DNA of 64,000 nt from Ruegeria sp. YS9 (GCF_024628725.1 NZ_CP102409.1:2079001-2143000); one strand, 5' to 3'. Shown: positions 29,409 through 40,196, counted from the stretch's first letter. The notes: generated from the letters alone by a model not told the origin. Numbers and translations: made by a program.

Positions 29409-30335
29409 TTATTCTTTCAGCGGATCTCCGACCCGCATGATTTCCCACTCTAGCGTGATGCCGCTTGTTTCGTAAACCTTTTTTCGCACCTCTTCGCCAA
29501 GGCCTTCGAGGTCGGCAGCGGTGGCTGAACCGGTATTGATCAGGAAATTCGAGTGTTTCGGGCTCATCTGCGCGCCGCCAAGCGTCGCACCGCGCATCCC
29601 CGCATCGTCGATCACCTTCCACGCCTTGAGATCATGCACGTCATCCGCCTGTCCGGTCGAGGAAAACCCGGCTGGATTGCGGAAGGTCGACCCCGCGCTG
29701 CGGTCCTTGGTGGGCTGGGTTTCGTCGCGTTTTTTCAACTGTGCCGCCATCCGGGCATGGAGGTCTTGGGGATTGCCCGAAGGGCCCTCGAACACAGCCG
29801 AAATCAGCACCGCGCCTTCCGGCAGGTCCGTCTGGCGATAGCGAAAGTTCAAGTCTTCGGGCGTCAGGTCCACAAGATCCCCTTGCCGGGTGACAATGGT
29901 GGCCTTGCGCAACACGTCCGCCGTGTAACTGCCATAACAGCCCGCATTCATGCACACCGCACCGCCGATCGAGCCGGGAATGGTACGCAGAAAGGTCAGG
30001 TCTACGCCCGCGTCAGCCGCCTTGCGCGCCACATGCGCATCCAGCGCCGCAGCTCCTGCGGTGACAGTGTTGCCCTCGACCGAGATCGTGTTGAACCCGC
30101 GCCCCAGCCGGATCACCACGGCCCGCAGACCCCCATCCCGAACAATCAGGTTCGAACCGACACCGATCGGAAAGATCGGGGTTTCTGCGGGCAGCTCCCG
30201 CAGGAACGCTTGCAGGTCTTCGATATCGGCAGGCTGGAACAGGTAATCGGCCGGGCCGCCAACGCGAAGCCAAGTGAGGTCAGAGAGAGGCCGCGCGCGA
30301 GACAGGCGGCCTTTCGGAACGGGAAACGTTGTCAT
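29409..30335 (-). CDS. murB: UDP-N-acetylenolpyruvoylglucosamine reductase
   Basis: FAD enzyme that reduces UDP-GlcNAc-enolpyruvate to UDP-MurNAc. 308 residues. FAD-binding segments are [11 protein letters not shown] and [13 protein letters not shown]; the catalytic region is [19 protein letters not shown]; near the C-terminus are SAGSTFRNP and [13 protein letters not shown] with the conserved Glu further on. It belongs to the type with Ser in the active-site loop. The start overlaps the preceding small membrane-protein gene by 4 nt. Confidence 0.96.
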   Translation of the reverse strand: MTTFPVPKGRLSRARPLSDLTWLRVGGPADYLFQPADIEDLQAFLRELPAETPIFPIGVGSNLIVRDGGLRAVVIRLGRGFNTISVEGNTVTAGAAALDAHVARKAADAGVDLTFLRTIPGSIGGAVCMNAGCYGSYTADVLRKATIVTRQGDLVDLTPEDLNFRYRQTDLPEGAVLISAVFEGPSGNPQDLHARMAAQLKKRDETQPTKDRSAGSTFRNPAGFSSTGQADDVHDLKAWKVIDDAGMRGATLGGAQMSPKHSNFLINTGSATAADLEGLGEEVRKKVYETSGITLEWEIMRVGDPLKE

Positions 30336-30625
30336 GCGTCAGCACGCACCGCCAGGCTGCGTCCGCCCACACCGCCCATGATCGCGGCGAACAGAAAGGG
30401 AAGAACGCCGGCGGTCAGCCAGACCAGCGGGCCGAACGCCTGTTCTTCTTCGCCGGTTCCGATACCGGCCAGCACCACGATCAACGCCAAGCCGACGGCC
30501 GAGGCCAGACCGATCAGCCATAACAGGCCGCGCAGGCCCAACCAGCGGCCCGCCGTGAAACCGGCAGTGGCCCCGAGAAGGAAGGAAAGAAGCGGCAGAT
30601 AGGCAAATGTAGCGACCGACGCCAT
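30332..30625 (-). CDS. Small membrane protein next to murB
   Basis: A 97-residue protein with three hydrophobic segments (about 8-28, 34-52 and 68-86) and few charged residues, so an inner-membrane protein. It overlaps murB by 4 nt (ATGA), suggesting coupled translation. No family is recognised. Its place between the DUF2484 pair and murB suggests it is a lineage-specific companion of the cluster, with unknown job. Confidence 0.7.
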   Translation of the reverse strand: MASVATFAYLPLLSFLLGATAGFTAGRWLGLRGLLWLIGLASAVGLALIVVLAGIGTGEEEQAFGPLVWLTAGVLPFLFAAIMGGVGGRSLAVRADA

Positions 30626-30649
30626 GGCGGATCTCCTGAAACTGGCCGG

Positions 30650-30916
30650 TTATTTGTCAGCCGCCTTCATGCCCTGCATTTTCGTCTTTGTCCAACGGGT
30701 CAGATAAATGACGGGCCAGCGCAGCACGGACATCCCCATGGCCAGCACCAGCAAGCCGATCCACGGGCCGTTCTGATAGGTGACATACCCCAGAATCGGA
30801 ATGCCCACGGCGATCAGGATATAGGCGCGCGTCCAATGGTTGTCTTTGCTCGGGATCATTGCCAGCAGATTCGCGGAAACGCCCCACAGACCGGCAAGGG
30901 CGATGGACCAGTTCAT
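30650..30916 (-). CDS. DUF2484 family membrane protein (second copy)
   Basis: 88 residues from MNWSIALAGLW; the frame opens further upstream only by running into the preceding gene. Three hydrophobic segments: LAGLWGVSANLLAMIP, YILIAVGIPILGYVTY, GLLVLAMGMSVLRWPVIYL. It resembles the adjacent gene (30913-31161) in length, in the (S/M)xxLAxLW opening and in the LRWPVIYLTRW/FRNPIRFYWRKW ending, so the two look like a tandem duplication. The ATG overlaps that gene's stop by 4 nt. Confidence 0.8.
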   Translation of the reverse strand: MNWSIALAGLWGVSANLLAMIPSKDNHWTRAYILIAVGIPILGYVTYQNGPWIGLLVLAMGMSVLRWPVIYLTRWTKTKMQGMKAADK

Positions 30917-31161
30917 TCCATGACCTCCCCTCGCACCCATTTCCGCCAATAGAACCGGATCGGGTTGCGGAACATCGAAACGAAACCGCCAAAGGCAAAA
31001 ACGGACCAGAACCAACCGTGGTCATAACCCAGCCAGACGATCAGAACCGGAGCGCAGATCAGCAGGGTCACGCCCGGCGGAAACTGCATTCGCATCGGCA
31101 AGAACGCCACGATCGTGGCGCAGATCACCCAAAGGGCGGCAAGGATCATCGAATAGTCCAC
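30913..31161 (-). CDS. DUF2484 family membrane protein (first copy)
   Basis: 82 residues with three hydrophobic segments (about 4-20, 29-45 and 49-62). DUF2484 proteins are small, found in Rhodobacterales, and as I recall sit beside murB/murC, as here. Function is unknown; the position suggests a link to envelope or division. The ATG is preceded by ggagggg. It is followed with a 4-nt overlap by its paralogue. Confidence 0.8.
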   Translation of the reverse strand: MDYSMILAALWVICATIVAFLPMRMQFPPGVTLLICAPVLIVWLGYDHGWFWSVFAFGGFVSMFRNPIRFYWRKWVRGEVME

Positions 31162-31237
31162 TTGTCCCCTCCGAGGGTATGCGACGGTTGCGGGCAGGTT
31201 ACCACACTTTCAGGTTGTGCGCCAAACAGAAGGGGCG

Positions 31238-32647
31238 TCAAACAGCTTGTTTTCGTTGCAGTCTCTCGGGCAGGCCGTTGGCCCAGGCGCTGATCGTGCC
31301 AGCCCCGAGACAGACAACCATATCGCCCGGGCGGGCCTGTTCCAGCACGAGCCGTTCCAGATCGGCCTCGTCCAGCAGCGCGCGGGCGTGGCGGTGGCCG
31401 TGACGGATCAGGCCCTGCACCAGATCATCCCGCGATGCGCCTTCGATCGGGTCTTCGCCGGCGGCAAAAATGTCGGCAATGGCCACGACATCGGCGTCGT
31501 TGAAACAGGTGCAGAAATCGTCGAACAGGTTGGACAGGCGCGAATAGCGGTGCGGTTGGTGCACGGCGATCACGCGGCCTTCGGTCGCCTGGCGCGCGGC
31601 TTTCAGAACAGCGGCAATTTCGACCGGGTGGTGGCCGTAATCGTCGATGATGGTGACGCCGTCGACTTCTCCGACCTTGGTGAAGCGACGGTTGACGCCA
31701 CCGAAATTGGCCAGCGCGTCGCGGATTTCCGAGGCTTTCATGCCCAGATGGCGGGCAACGGCCACGGCGGACAGCGCGTTCGAGACATTATGGTCTCCGG
31801 GCATCGGCAGGGTGCAGCCTTCGATCACCTTGTCTTCGTATTGCAGGTGGATATCAAAATGCGCGACACCGCCCTTGTAGGTCAGGTTCTCGGCCCGCAC
31901 GTCGGCCTGCGCGTTGAAGCCATAAGTGCGCACGCGGCGGTCGGTGATGCGGCCCACCAGAGCCTGCACCTCGGCATGGTCGGTGCAGCACACGGCCAGC
32001 CCGTAGAAGGGGATGTTCGAGACGAATTCATGGAAGCCCGCGCGCAGCTTGTCGAAATCGCCCCAATGCTCCATATGCTCGGGGTCGATATTGGTGACGA
32101 TGGCGATGGTCGCGGGCAGGCGGTTGAACGAGCCGTCGGATTCGTCGGCCTCGACCACCATCCATTCGCCCTGCCCCATCCGGGCGTTCGAGCCGTAGGC
32201 ATGGATGATGCCGCCATTGATCACGGTCGGGTCGAAATCCCCTGCCACCATCAGTTCGGCCATCATGGTGGTCGTGGTGGTCTTGCCGTGGGTCCCGGCA
32301 ATGGCGATGTTGGATTTCAGCCGCATCAGTTCGGCCAGCATGTCAGCCCGGCGGACAACAGGCAGGCCCTGTGCCCGCGCTTCGTCCAGTTCCGGATTGC
32401 CCGGTTTGATCGCGGTCGAAACAACCACAACGGCCGCGTTTTCAAGGTTTTCGGCGCGTTGACCGACAAAGATCTCGGCCCCCAGACTTGCCAGCCGATC
32501 CGTGATCTTCGATGCCTTGAGGTCCGAACCCTGCACCCGGTACCCCAGATTGAGCAGCACCTCGGCGATACCTGACATCCCGATCCCGCCGATCCCCACA
32601 AAGTGAATCGGCCCTACGTCCTGCGGCAGTTTGGTTGCTGAGTTCAT
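31238..32647 (-). CDS. murC: UDP-N-acetylmuramate--L-alanine ligase
   Basis: First amino-acid-adding Mur ligase. 469 residues. The N-terminal UDP-binding motif is [17 protein letters not shown], the P-loop [12 protein letters not shown], the central [11 protein letters not shown], and the C-terminal domain includes [14 protein letters not shown] and HQPHRYSR, both typical of MurC. The start overlaps the murG stop by 4 nt. Confidence 0.97.
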   Translation of the reverse strand: MNSATKLPQDVGPIHFVGIGGIGMSGIAEVLLNLGYRVQGSDLKASKITDRLASLGAEIFVGQRAENLENAAVVVVSTAIKPGNPELDEARAQGLPVVRRADMLAELMRLKSNIAIAGTHGKTTTTTMMAELMVAGDFDPTVINGGIIHAYGSNARMGQGEWMVVEADESDGSFNRLPATIAIVTNIDPEHMEHWGDFDKLRAGFHEFVSNIPFYGLAVCCTDHAEVQALVGRITDRRVRTYGFNAQADVRAENLTYKGGVAHFDIHLQYEDKVIEGCTLPMPGDHNVSNALSAVAVARHLGMKASEIRDALANFGGVNRRFTKVGEVDGVTIIDDYGHHPVEIAAVLKAARQATEGRVIAVHQPHRYSRLSNLFDDFCTCFNDADVVAIADIFAAGEDPIEGASRDDLVQGLIRHGHRHARALLDEADLERLVLEQARPGDMVVCLGAGTISAWANGLPERLQRKQAV

Positions 32648-33741
32648 GTGGTCTCCTTCTGCGCCAATTGCTCGACGAGGGCCGTCAGACGCTCGGTGGC
32701 GTCAGGTGCCCCGACGGACAAGGCGGCATGGGCCATTTTCTGTGCGGCTTCGGGGTTCGTGAGAACCGTGGTGATTTGCTGTGTCAGCGCAGGAACGTCA
32801 AGTGCCTTTTCCGGGATCATGATGGCCCCGCCCGCCTGTACCAACCCACGTGCGTTCGCCGTCTGATGATCTCCGGCGGCGGCGGCAAAGGGGATCAGGA
32901 TCGACGGGCGCCCGATGACCGAGATATCGGCAACGCTGGACGCGCCAGACCGTGAGATCACCAGCTGGGCATCCGACATGCGACGGGGGACATCATCGAA
33001 GAAGGGCTGCACATCGGCGCGGATGCCGTGTTCGTTGTAGAAGGCTGTGACGCGCTCGCCGTCCTCGTCCCGCGCCTGATGCGAGACGCGGATGTGATTG
33101 CGGATGTCTTCGGGCAGTGCGGCGATGGCTCCGGGCACAACATCGCTGAGGATGCGGGCGCCTTGCGACCCGCCCATGACAAGGACCGACATCGGGTAAT
33201 CACCGGGCGGAATGTAACCGGCTGCGGCGCGGTCCAGAACGGCGGACCGGACCGGGTTGCCAGTGTGGATGCCATGTGCGCCTTCGGGCAGATCCGTGGG
33301 CCAGACACCGCAGGCCACCTGCGCGACGCGGGTGGCGAACACCTGGTTCACACGCCCCAGCACCCCGTTCTGTTCGTGGATCATGCGCGGGACTTTGAGC
33401 ATGGTCGCCGCGCTCAGCGCCGGGATCGAAGGATACCCGCCGAAGCCGACAACAACATCGGGCTTGTCCCGCATCATCTGGAATACCATGCCAGCCACGC
33501 CGCCGGCGATCTTGGGGCCGGCCATGGCCTTGGCCGCCAGACCGCCACGCGCGAAAGTGGCCGAGGACGCCTCGACAATCTCGGTCGAATGCGGGAAACC
33601 TCCGGTATAACGGGCGCCGCGCGGATCGGTAGACAGCCGCACACGCCAGCCCTTGTTCAGCATCGCCTCGGCCAGCGCCTGAGCGGGGAACATGTGGCCC
33701 CCGGTCCCACCAGCCGCAATCAACAGGTATGGTGTCCCCAT
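32644..33741 (-). CDS. murG: UDP-GlcNAc:lipid I N-acetylglucosaminyltransferase
   Basis: Makes lipid II from lipid I at the inner face of the membrane. 365 residues. The glycine-rich N-terminus [40 protein letters not shown], the mid-protein [11 protein letters not shown] and the donor-binding [13 protein letters not shown] followed by [14 protein letters not shown] are all present. It shares one base with the end of ftsW, so the two are tightly coupled. Confidence 0.97.
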   Translation of the reverse strand: MGTPYLLIAAGGTGGHMFPAQALAEAMLNKGWRVRLSTDPRGARYTGGFPHSTEIVEASSATFARGGLAAKAMAGPKIAGGVAGMVFQMMRDKPDVVVGFGGYPSIPALSAATMLKVPRMIHEQNGVLGRVNQVFATRVAQVACGVWPTDLPEGAHGIHTGNPVRSAVLDRAAAGYIPPGDYPMSVLVMGGSQGARILSDVVPGAIAALPEDIRNHIRVSHQARDEDGERVTAFYNEHGIRADVQPFFDDVPRRMSDAQLVISRSGASSVADISVIGRPSILIPFAAAAGDHQTANARGLVQAGGAIMIPEKALDVPALTQQITTVLTNPEAAQKMAHAALSVGAPDATERLTALVEQLAQKETT

Positions 33742-34904
33742 TATCCTCGTCCGCGCAGAATATCGCCAAGTTCGCCCTGTGGGCGGTTACGGGTGAAGGC
33801 CAGCAGCATTCCGACCGCAATACCGCCTGCAATCAGCGATGAGCCGCCATAGCTGACAAAAGGCAGCGTCATCCCCTTCGCGGGCAGCAGACGTACCGCA
33901 ACACCCATGTTGATCATCGCCTGCACGCCGAACATGCACGCCAGACCGGTGCCCGCCAGACGGATGAACATGTCGCGTTCCCGCATCAGGCGCAGCAGCG
34001 AGCGTACCACGATCAACGAATAAAGCGCGATGATGATGAGCACCAGAATCAGACCGTATTCCTCGGCCGCGACGGCAATGATGAAATCGGTATGCGCATC
34101 CGGCAGAGACCATTTCACCTGCCCCTCACCCACACCGACACCGAACAAACCACCTTCACGAATGGCGTTGGTGGCATAGCCCAGCTGCGTGGTCGGATCG
34201 ACCTCTTGATTCAGAAAGCCATCGATACGACGGGCAAAATGTTCAGAATTGGAATAGGCGAACATACCGCCCAGAACAACAAACCCGGCCATTCCGACCA
34301 GCAGCAGCATCGGCGCCCCGGCGACAAAGTACATCACCCCCCAGCCGAACAGGATCAGGCAGGCCTGGCCGAAATCAGGCTGCATCACCAGCATGCCGAC
34401 TATCGCCATGCACAGGGCAAACGACCAGATCCGCCCCGGCGGGCCGTTTATCTCTTGTGAGGCAGCCAGCAGCCATGCAGCGACGACGACGAAGCCGGGT
34501 TTCAGAAACTCGGACGGTTGAAGCGAGGCAAACCCCAGCGAGTACCAGCGCACCGCGCCCTTGCCAAAATCAGTTCCGAACACGGGCAGGAAAACCAGCG
34601 CCACGAATGCCCCCAGAAAGCCCAGCACCGCCAGCCGCCGCACCAGCGTCGGCGACATCATCGAGGTCAGCAGCATCGCAATCAGCGCCAATCCGCCGAA
34701 GATGGCCTGACGTTCGACATAATGGAACGGATCGAACCCGTTTCGCCCGGCCAGCGGAGGCGAAGACGCCAGCCCCAGCAACAGACCGATGGCAAACAGG
34801 ATCAGAACGCAGGACATCGTCCAGCGATCGATTGTACGCCACCATTTCGGTAGAATCGGTTCGCCGCGCTGGTCCTGGACCGCGCCATACACCATCTCAG
34901 TCAT
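33741..34904 (-). CDS. ftsW: SEDS-family peptidoglycan polymerase FtsW
   Basis: Septal glycosyltransferase that works with FtsI. 387 residues with about ten membrane helices. SEDS motifs visible are [21 protein letters not shown] (start of the central signature), [27 protein letters not shown] (extracellular catalytic loop region) and [19 protein letters not shown] at the C-terminus. It is the first gene of the second dcw block; 229 bp without a gene lie upstream of its start before the cupin gene. Confidence 0.96.
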   Translation of the reverse strand: MTEMVYGAVQDQRGEPILPKWWRTIDRWTMSCVLILFAIGLLLGLASSPPLAGRNGFDPFHYVERQAIFGGLALIAMLLTSMMSPTLVRRLAVLGFLGAFVALVFLPVFGTDFGKGAVRWYSLGFASLQPSEFLKPGFVVVAAWLLAASQEINGPPGRIWSFALCMAIVGMLVMQPDFGQACLILFGWGVMYFVAGAPMLLLVGMAGFVVLGGMFAYSNSEHFARRIDGFLNQEVDPTTQLGYATNAIREGGLFGVGVGEGQVKWSLPDAHTDFIIAVAAEEYGLILVLIIIALYSLIVVRSLLRLMRERDMFIRLAGTGLACMFGVQAMINMGVAVRLLPAKGMTLPFVSYGGSSLIAGGIAVGMLLAFTRNRPQGELGDILRGRG

Positions 34905-35133
34905 GAGATACCGCCACTCTCTGCCTCGTCAACGCCCCGTTTTCGGGGTCTGTTTGAGACTTTACAGGGATTTTTGTTTTTGGGCTAGCAGAATGAAGCA
35001 ATAAGGCAGAAATCAACCTGCCATGCCCAAGGTGTCCCCCTTCTGCATCTGGCTGACCTTTGATATCGCAATGTCAGCCGCGCCACTTGGTCGAGCGGCG
35101 TGTGATGAAACCTACAAGGCGTTGCACATTGCG

Positions 35134-35469
35134 CTAACCTTTGATCGGATACCGGTCGGGCTCTTCAAAAACATCGATGACACGAGATCCCGCCTTGATG
35201 GTCCCTCCGTGCTCCACTCCGCTTGGGATCGAGTAGCTGTCGCCGGGGCGGTAGATGCGTGTCTGGCCACCGATCGTGAGTTCAATTTCCCCCTCGACCA
35301 CTGTCCCCCATTGGGCACCATGCGAATGCAGGGGAAGCTCCATGTCCTTGAGGAAAGTGAAGAAAGCGACCAGCCCTGCATCTGATCGAATGACGGCCGT
35401 CTGCACCACGTCTTCAGGAAAAGGCACATCCAGTTTTGGAAATGACGAAATAAATTCGGGAAACTGCAT
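35134..35469 (-). CDS. Cupin-domain protein
   Basis: A 111-residue single-domain cupin. Motif 1 is LPLHSHGAQWGTVVEGEIEL and motif 2 is YRPGDSYSIPSGVEHGG. The usual metal-binding Glu of motif 1 appears to be replaced by Gln in HSHGAQWG, leaving His, His, Gln and the motif-2 His. The substrate is not predictable. It lies inside the gap that splits the dcw cluster between murD and ftsW, on the same strand. Confidence 0.85.
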   Translation of the reverse strand: MQFPEFISSFPKLDVPFPEDVVQTAVIRSDAGLVAFFTFLKDMELPLHSHGAQWGTVVEGEIELTIGGQTRIYRPGDSYSIPSGVEHGGTIKAGSRVIDVFEEPDRYPIKG

Positions 35470-35660
35470 TGGAAATTCCTTTTGTCAGCTTGTTTTGTCA
35501 AAGCCTCTTTGCGTTAAAGCCGCAGCATGACAGCGCGCTGAACATCTGGCAATCGGCATGTCGGTTGACCTCAAATCCGGGAATGCGCGGGCAGTGCGTC
35601 TCATGCACTACTTCGGCATGAGGCCTTGCCATCCCGATTAATCCACGCCATCCCCCGCCC

Positions 35661-36842
35661 ATGACCTACGACACAATCATCCTTGGGGCCGGGGCTGCCG
35701 GCATGATGTGTGCGGCCCATTGCGGCGGGCGCGTGCTGGTGATTGATCACGCCAGGGCACCCGGCGAGAAAATCCGCATCTCGGGTGGCGGGCGCTGCAA
35801 TTTCACCAACATGCATGCCGCGCCGGGCAATTTCCTGTCGCAGAACCCGCATTTCTGCAAATCCGCCCTTGCACGGTACACGCAATGGGATTTCGTCGAT
35901 CTGGTCGGACGTCACAACATCGCCTGGCATGAAAAAACCCTGGGCCAGCTGTTCTGCGATGGCTCTTCGAAACAGATCATCCGGATGTTGCTGGATGAAA
36001 TGAGCGGTGCAGGAGCAGAGCTATGGGTTCAAACCTCGCTGCGTGATCTGCGCAAGACCGAAAGCGGCTTTGCACTGGAGGTGGAGCGTGACGGGCAAAG
36101 GCAGCATCTGACCTGCACCAATCTGGTGCTGGCAACGGGCGGGAAATCGATTCCCAAGATGGGCGCTACCGGGCTGGCCTATGACATCGCGCGCCAGTTC
36201 GGGTTGCGGATGACCGAGACGCGGGCGGCGCTGGTGCCGTTCACCTTCTCGGACGGGCGGTTCAAGGACCTGTCCGGTGTTTCACTGCCCGTGCGACTGT
36301 CGAATGATCGCGCCAGCTTCGACGAGGCGCTGCTGTTCACCCATCGCGGCCTCAGCGGACCGTCAGTGTTGCAATTGTCGTCTTACTGGCGCGAAGGTGA
36401 GCCGATCCGGGTGAACCTGATCGCCGATCTGCCTCTGCTTGATCTGTTGCGCACACAGCGGCAAAGCGCAGGGCGCAAGGCGCTGACCACTGAACTGGCG
36501 CGGCATCTGCCGGCCCGGCTGGTCGATCACCTGTGCCGGATCATTCCGATGTCCGGGAAGCTGGCGGATCAGTCGGACGCGAAACTGGCCGAACTGACCG
36601 CGGCCTTGTCCGCGTGGCAACTGGTGCCGTCGGGAACCGAAGGGTATCGCACCGCCGAAGTCACCTTGGGCGGGATCGACACGGATGACTTGTCCTCGAA
36701 AACGATGGAGGCCAGGGATGTCCCCGGCCTCTATGCGATTGGTGAAGCGGTGGATGTCACCGGCTGGTTGGGCGGCTACAACTTCCAGTGGGCATGGTCG
36801 TCAGGCCATGCCGCAGGTGTTGCAATTGCCGCAGGGCGTTAG
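35661..36842 (+). CDS. HI0933/YhiN-family FAD-dependent oxidoreductase
   Basis: 393 residues. The FAD-binding Rossmann motif is at the N-terminus (ILGAGAAGMMCAAHCGG), followed by the family hallmark GEKIRISGGGRCNFTN and later LATGGKSIPKMGATG, FTHRGLSGPSVLQLS and the C-terminal LYAIGEAVDVTGWLGGYNFQWA. These proteins are flavoenzymes of uncertain substrate; some are annotated as aminoacetone oxidase. It is transcribed against the dcw cluster and converges with the glycine-zipper gene, overlapping it by 4 nt. Confidence 0.93.
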   Translation: MTYDTIILGAGAAGMMCAAHCGGRVLVIDHARAPGEKIRISGGGRCNFTNMHAAPGNFLSQNPHFCKSALARYTQWDFVDLVGRHNIAWHEKTLGQLFCDGSSKQIIRMLLDEMSGAGAELWVQTSLRDLRKTESGFALEVERDGQRQHLTCTNLVLATGGKSIPKMGATGLAYDIARQFGLRMTETRAALVPFTFSDGRFKDLSGVSLPVRLSNDRASFDEALLFTHRGLSGPSVLQLSSYWREGEPIRVNLIADLPLLDLLRTQRQSAGRKALTTELARHLPARLVDHLCRIIPMSGKLADQSDAKLAELTAALSAWQLVPSGTEGYRTAEVTLGGIDTDDLSSKTMEARDVPGLYAIGEAVDVTGWLGGYNFQWAWSSGHAAGVAIAAGR

Positions 36843-37213
36843 CCTACGACGTTGTACCCGCGCCCACGCATGCAGTTGCGCACGATCACTTCCTTGTTCT
36901 GGTTTTTGTTGATGACGTCTGCGCCAGCACCTACCAGGGCACCTGCCACAGCCGCGCGACCAAGATTGTCGCTGCTGTCCTGAACGATCCCGGTAACGGC
37001 CGCGGCACCCGCTGCGCCAATTGCCGCGTTCCCTGCGGTAGAGCCATCAACGCTGCTCTGCGATGCCGCCAGTTGTTGGCATTGTTGCAGGTCCACGTTG
37101 TAGTTCGGACCGACCGGGCCGTCGACAATGGGCTGATAGTTGGCACCCGTATTGGTACAGGCCCCCGCAACAAGAATGGCAGGCAGGATCAGAGAAAGTC
37201 TACGAAATGGCAT
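36839..37213 (-). CDS. Glycine-zipper lipoprotein
   Basis: 124 residues from the second ATG, which has gagg eight nt upstream. The signal peptide ends in a lipobox (VAGAC, Cys19), so the protein is probably lipidated and anchored in the outer membrane. The centre has a Gly/Ala zipper (GNAAIGAAGAAAVTG, then GRAAVAGALVGAGADVI) of the YMGG/Gly-zipper type that can insert in membranes, and the C-terminus has a conserved-looking NCMRGRGYNVVG. Exact role unknown; probably envelope-related. Confidence 0.82.
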   Translation of the reverse strand: MPFRRLSLILPAILVAGACTNTGANYQPIVDGPVGPNYNVDLQQCQQLAASQSSVDGSTAGNAAIGAAGAAAVTGIVQDSSDNLGRAAVAGALVGAGADVINKNQNKEVIVRNCMRGRGYNVVG

Positions 37214-37318
37214 AGTCATAACCTCGTGTTGAATCTGGAGGCAGGCAAAACCAATAGTGATGCCGCGTCAAGCTGATAGCATCCAAGCTTGGCCCAGCCG
37301 GCGATCTATTGCAAATGG

Positions 37319-38719
37319 CTATTCCGTCAGCCTGAGCCTGACTTGCGCTGCAAAGTCATCGCCGCGCTGTTCGAAATTGTCATATTGGTCGAAACTGGCG
37401 GCGGCCGGTGCCAACAGCACCGTTTCACCGGCCTCGGCATCCTCCATGGCTTGTGCCACGGCGGCCTCCATCGTGGTGCAGACCTGCGCGTCTGCTTCAA
37501 GCTGCATCGCAAAACCGGCCGCTTCGCGTCCGATCACATACGCCTTGATGACCTCGCCCGTCGCCGTGTTCAGGGCTGATATGCCGCCCTCTTTCTCAAG
37601 ACCGCCGCAAATCCATCGGATTTTTTTGAACGCGGTCAATGCCTTCACGGCGCTGTCGACATTGGTCGCCTTGGAGTCGTTGACGTAGGTAACCCCATCG
37701 GCCTCGGCGATGATCTGGCTGCGATGCGGCAGACCCGGATAGGAATGCAGCGCATCCTCGATCACGCGCGGGGCAAGGCCCAGCGACCGGCAGGCGGCGT
37801 AGGCCGCGCAGGCATTCTGGTGATTATGCGCACCGGGCAGGCCCTTGATGGCGCGCAGGTCGATAGACCCCGCCTGCCGCCCCTTGCGGTATTCCGACAG
37901 GAACCCTTTGCGCGCAAAGACCTGCCAGCCCGGCCCGGTCAGCTTCCGCGCCACCGAGACACGGATCACCCGGTCATCCGATGGCCCTTCGGCCAGTTGC
38001 CCGGCCAAAAACGCACCTTCGGTTTCGTCGACGCCAATGATCGCGCGGTCGGGGCCGCCTTCGGAAAAGAGGCGCCGTTTGGCCGCGAAATATCCACCCA
38101 TGCCGCCGTGGCGGTCCAGATGATCGGGCGACAGGTTGGTGAACACCGCCACATCGGGGGTCAGAGCGCGGGCCAGTTCCGTCTGATAGCTGGAAAGCTC
38201 CAGCACCACGACCGAACCATCTCCGCCCGGATCGATATCCAGAACACCGCGCCCGATATTGCCCGCCAACTGCGCCTCGCGCCCGGCCTCGGTCAGAATG
38301 TGGTGGATCAACGCCGCCGTGGTCGATTTCCCGTTCGATCCCGTCACCGCAATCACGCGCGGCGGCGTGTCGTAACCGTTCCATTCCGCCCCCGCGAAGG
38401 AGCGGAAGAACAGGCCGATGTCATTGTCCACAGGCACGCCTGCATCCAGGGCTGCCGCCACCACGGGGTTCGGTTCAGGATAGAGATGCGGAATGCCCGG
38501 TGAGACGATCAGCGAGGCAATGTCGTCAAATGCCCCATGCTTGCGCAGGTCGGCGCAAAAGAAGCCCTCGCCTTCGGCGGTTTCACGGGCGGCCGGGTTG
38601 TCATCCCAGCACACTGGCTCGGCCCCGCCCGCACTCAGGGCGCGCGCAGTGGCCAAGCCGGATCGGCCCAGCCCCAGAACAGCTACTCTCTGTCCTGTAA
38701 AGCCTTTGACCGGGATCAT
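37319..38719 (-). CDS. murD: UDP-N-acetylmuramoylalanine--D-glutamate ligase
   Basis: Adds D-Glu to UDP-MurNAc-L-Ala. 466 residues. The N-terminal domain has [14 protein letters not shown], the P-loop is [19 protein letters not shown], followed by [11 protein letters not shown] and [11 protein letters not shown], and in the C-terminal domain are [26 protein letters not shown] and [10 protein letters not shown]. It follows an AT-rich membrane ORF by 3 nt. Downstream the cluster is interrupted before ftsW. Confidence 0.97.
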   Translation of the reverse strand: MIPVKGFTGQRVAVLGLGRSGLATARALSAGGAEPVCWDDNPAARETAEGEGFFCADLRKHGAFDDIASLIVSPGIPHLYPEPNPVVAAALDAGVPVDNDIGLFFRSFAGAEWNGYDTPPRVIAVTGSNGKSTTAALIHHILTEAGREAQLAGNIGRGVLDIDPGGDGSVVVLELSSYQTELARALTPDVAVFTNLSPDHLDRHGGMGGYFAAKRRLFSEGGPDRAIIGVDETEGAFLAGQLAEGPSDDRVIRVSVARKLTGPGWQVFARKGFLSEYRKGRQAGSIDLRAIKGLPGAHNHQNACAAYAACRSLGLAPRVIEDALHSYPGLPHRSQIIAEADGVTYVNDSKATNVDSAVKALTAFKKIRWICGGLEKEGGISALNTATGEVIKAYVIGREAAGFAMQLEADAQVCTTMEAAVAQAMEDAEAGETVLLAPAAASFDQYDNFEQRGDDFAAQVRLRLTE

Positions 38720-38722
38720 TTG

Positions 38723-39064
38723 TTAGTCACCGAAGTACCTGACGAGTACGATTGCTATGGAAATAATAGTAAACACTACTACCGCGAGCGACCTCCACCC
38801 CATGTAGTTCACGAATTGCAGCTCTAAGCTCTTGCCTTTGCTCAAAACTTTCAGACCGGAATCATAAGTATAGGCAAGGCTCAAAAGAAACCCGGAAAAA
38901 CAAATAAAAGCGCCAAACGCACAAGCCGCACCATACAAAGAAAAGGCAAATTTTTCAGCAAACCAAAGCGTTGCTATGCCGAACCCCAGCATTCCCCCAA
39001 ATCCTCGAGCGAAATTTGCAACTCGGCCTGAGTTTGTGCTCGAGTCTGTGAAGTCAAAATGCAT
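38723..39064 (-). CDS. AT-rich membrane ORF between mraY and murD
   Basis: A 113-residue protein with three hydrophobic segments (about 25-45, 45-66 and 92-110). The start has aaagga nine nt upstream. My hand count gives about 46% GC over 38731-39060, far below the flanking genes, and the codons are AT-rich. The product (MHFDFTDSSTNSGRV..., NYMGWRSLAVVV) is not one I recognise. It fits exactly between mraY (13 nt) and murD (3 nt), so it is co-transcribed. The composition suggests acquisition from outside. Confidence 0.65.
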   Translation of the reverse strand: MHFDFTDSSTNSGRVANFARGFGGMLGFGIATLWFAEKFAFSLYGAACAFGAFICFSGFLLSLAYTYDSGLKVLSKGKSLELQFVNYMGWRSLAVVVFTIISIAIVLVRYFGD

Positions 39065-39077
39065 CGTTTGTATTCCT

Positions 39078-40160
39078 TTATCTTACCTTCAGCGTCGCCA
39101 GACCGATCATCGCCAGGATCAGCGAGATGATCCAGAAGCGGATCACGATGGTCGGCTCGGCCCAGCCTTTTTTCTCATAGTGGTGATGGATCGGGGCCAT
39201 CAGGAAGACCCTCTTGCCCGTGCGTTTGAAATAGAGGACCTGAATGATCACGCTCAGCGCCTCGACCACGAACAGGCCGCCGACCACGGCCAGAACCAGC
39301 TCGTGCTTGGTGGCCACGGCGATGGCACCCAATGCGCCGCCCAGGGCCAGCGAGCCGGTGTCGCCCATGAACACTGCCGCCGGGGGGGCGTTGTACCAGA
39401 GAAACCCGAGGCCGGCTCCGAACAGCGCGGAGGTGAAGATGAAGATCTCACCGGTACCGGGGACGTAATGCACATCGAGATATTCGGTGAAGTCGACCCG
39501 ACCCACCGCATAGGCGATCACGCCCAGGGTCGAGGCCGCGATCATCGCCGGCATGATGGCCAGCCCGTCCAGACCGTCGGTCAGGTTCACCGCATTGGCG
39601 GCCCCCACGATCACGACAATCGCAAAGGGGATATAGAAGATGCCCAGATTGACCAGCGTGTCCTTGAAGACGGGTACGGCCAGTTGGTTCTGCAAGGCTT
39701 CGGGATGGTGCAAGGTCGCCCAAAGCGAGGCCAGCACGGCGATGATCACGCCCAACGCCAGACGCATCCGGCCCGAAACCCCTTGCGTGTTCTGTTTTGA
39801 AACCTTGGCATAGTCGTCCGCAAACCCGATGGCCGCATATGACAAGGTCACAAAAAGAACCATCCAGACATAAGGGTTGTCCAACCGCGCCCAGACAAGG
39901 GTTGACGTGACCAGAGCGCCGACAATCAGCAACCCGCCCATCGTAGGTGTGCCTGCCTTGGAAAAATGCCCTTCGGGGCCGTCGTCACGGATTGGCTGGC
40001 CCTTGCCCTGTTTCTTGCGCAGCACGTTGATCAGGGGTTTTCCGAAGATGAACCCAAAGATCAGCGCAGTCATGAAGGCACCGCCTGCACGGAAGGTGAT
40101 ATACCGGAAGAGGTTCCAGAAATCCCCTCCGTCCGACAGAGCGGTCAACCAGTACAGCAT
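39078..40160 (-). CDS. mraY: Phospho-N-acetylmuramoyl-pentapeptide transferase
   Basis: Makes lipid I by transferring phospho-MurNAc-pentapeptide to undecaprenyl phosphate in the inner membrane. 360 residues, about ten helices. Conserved cytoplasmic motifs: [17 protein letters not shown] (catalytic Asp pair), [25 protein letters not shown] and the histidine loop [13 protein letters not shown]. It lies between murF and an AT-rich ORF. Confidence 0.97.
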   Translation of the reverse strand: MLYWLTALSDGGDFWNLFRYITFRAGGAFMTALIFGFIFGKPLINVLRKKQGKGQPIRDDGPEGHFSKAGTPTMGGLLIVGALVTSTLVWARLDNPYVWMVLFVTLSYAAIGFADDYAKVSKQNTQGVSGRMRLALGVIIAVLASLWATLHHPEALQNQLAVPVFKDTLVNLGIFYIPFAIVVIVGAANAVNLTDGLDGLAIMPAMIAASTLGVIAYAVGRVDFTEYLDVHYVPGTGEIFIFTSALFGAGLGFLWYNAPPAAVFMGDTGSLALGGALGAIAVATKHELVLAVVGGLFVVEALSVIIQVLYFKRTGKRVFLMAPIHHHYEKKGWAEPTIVIRFWIISLILAMIGLATLKVR

Positions 40161-40196
40161 GACAATACCTTTCTCACACGAGGCGCGCGGGCAAGT

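Noticed and set aside
34950-34970. ccccg-tttt-cgggg mini hairpin upstream of ftsW
   Set aside because: Only 5 bp and no T-run in the useful direction; probably chance.
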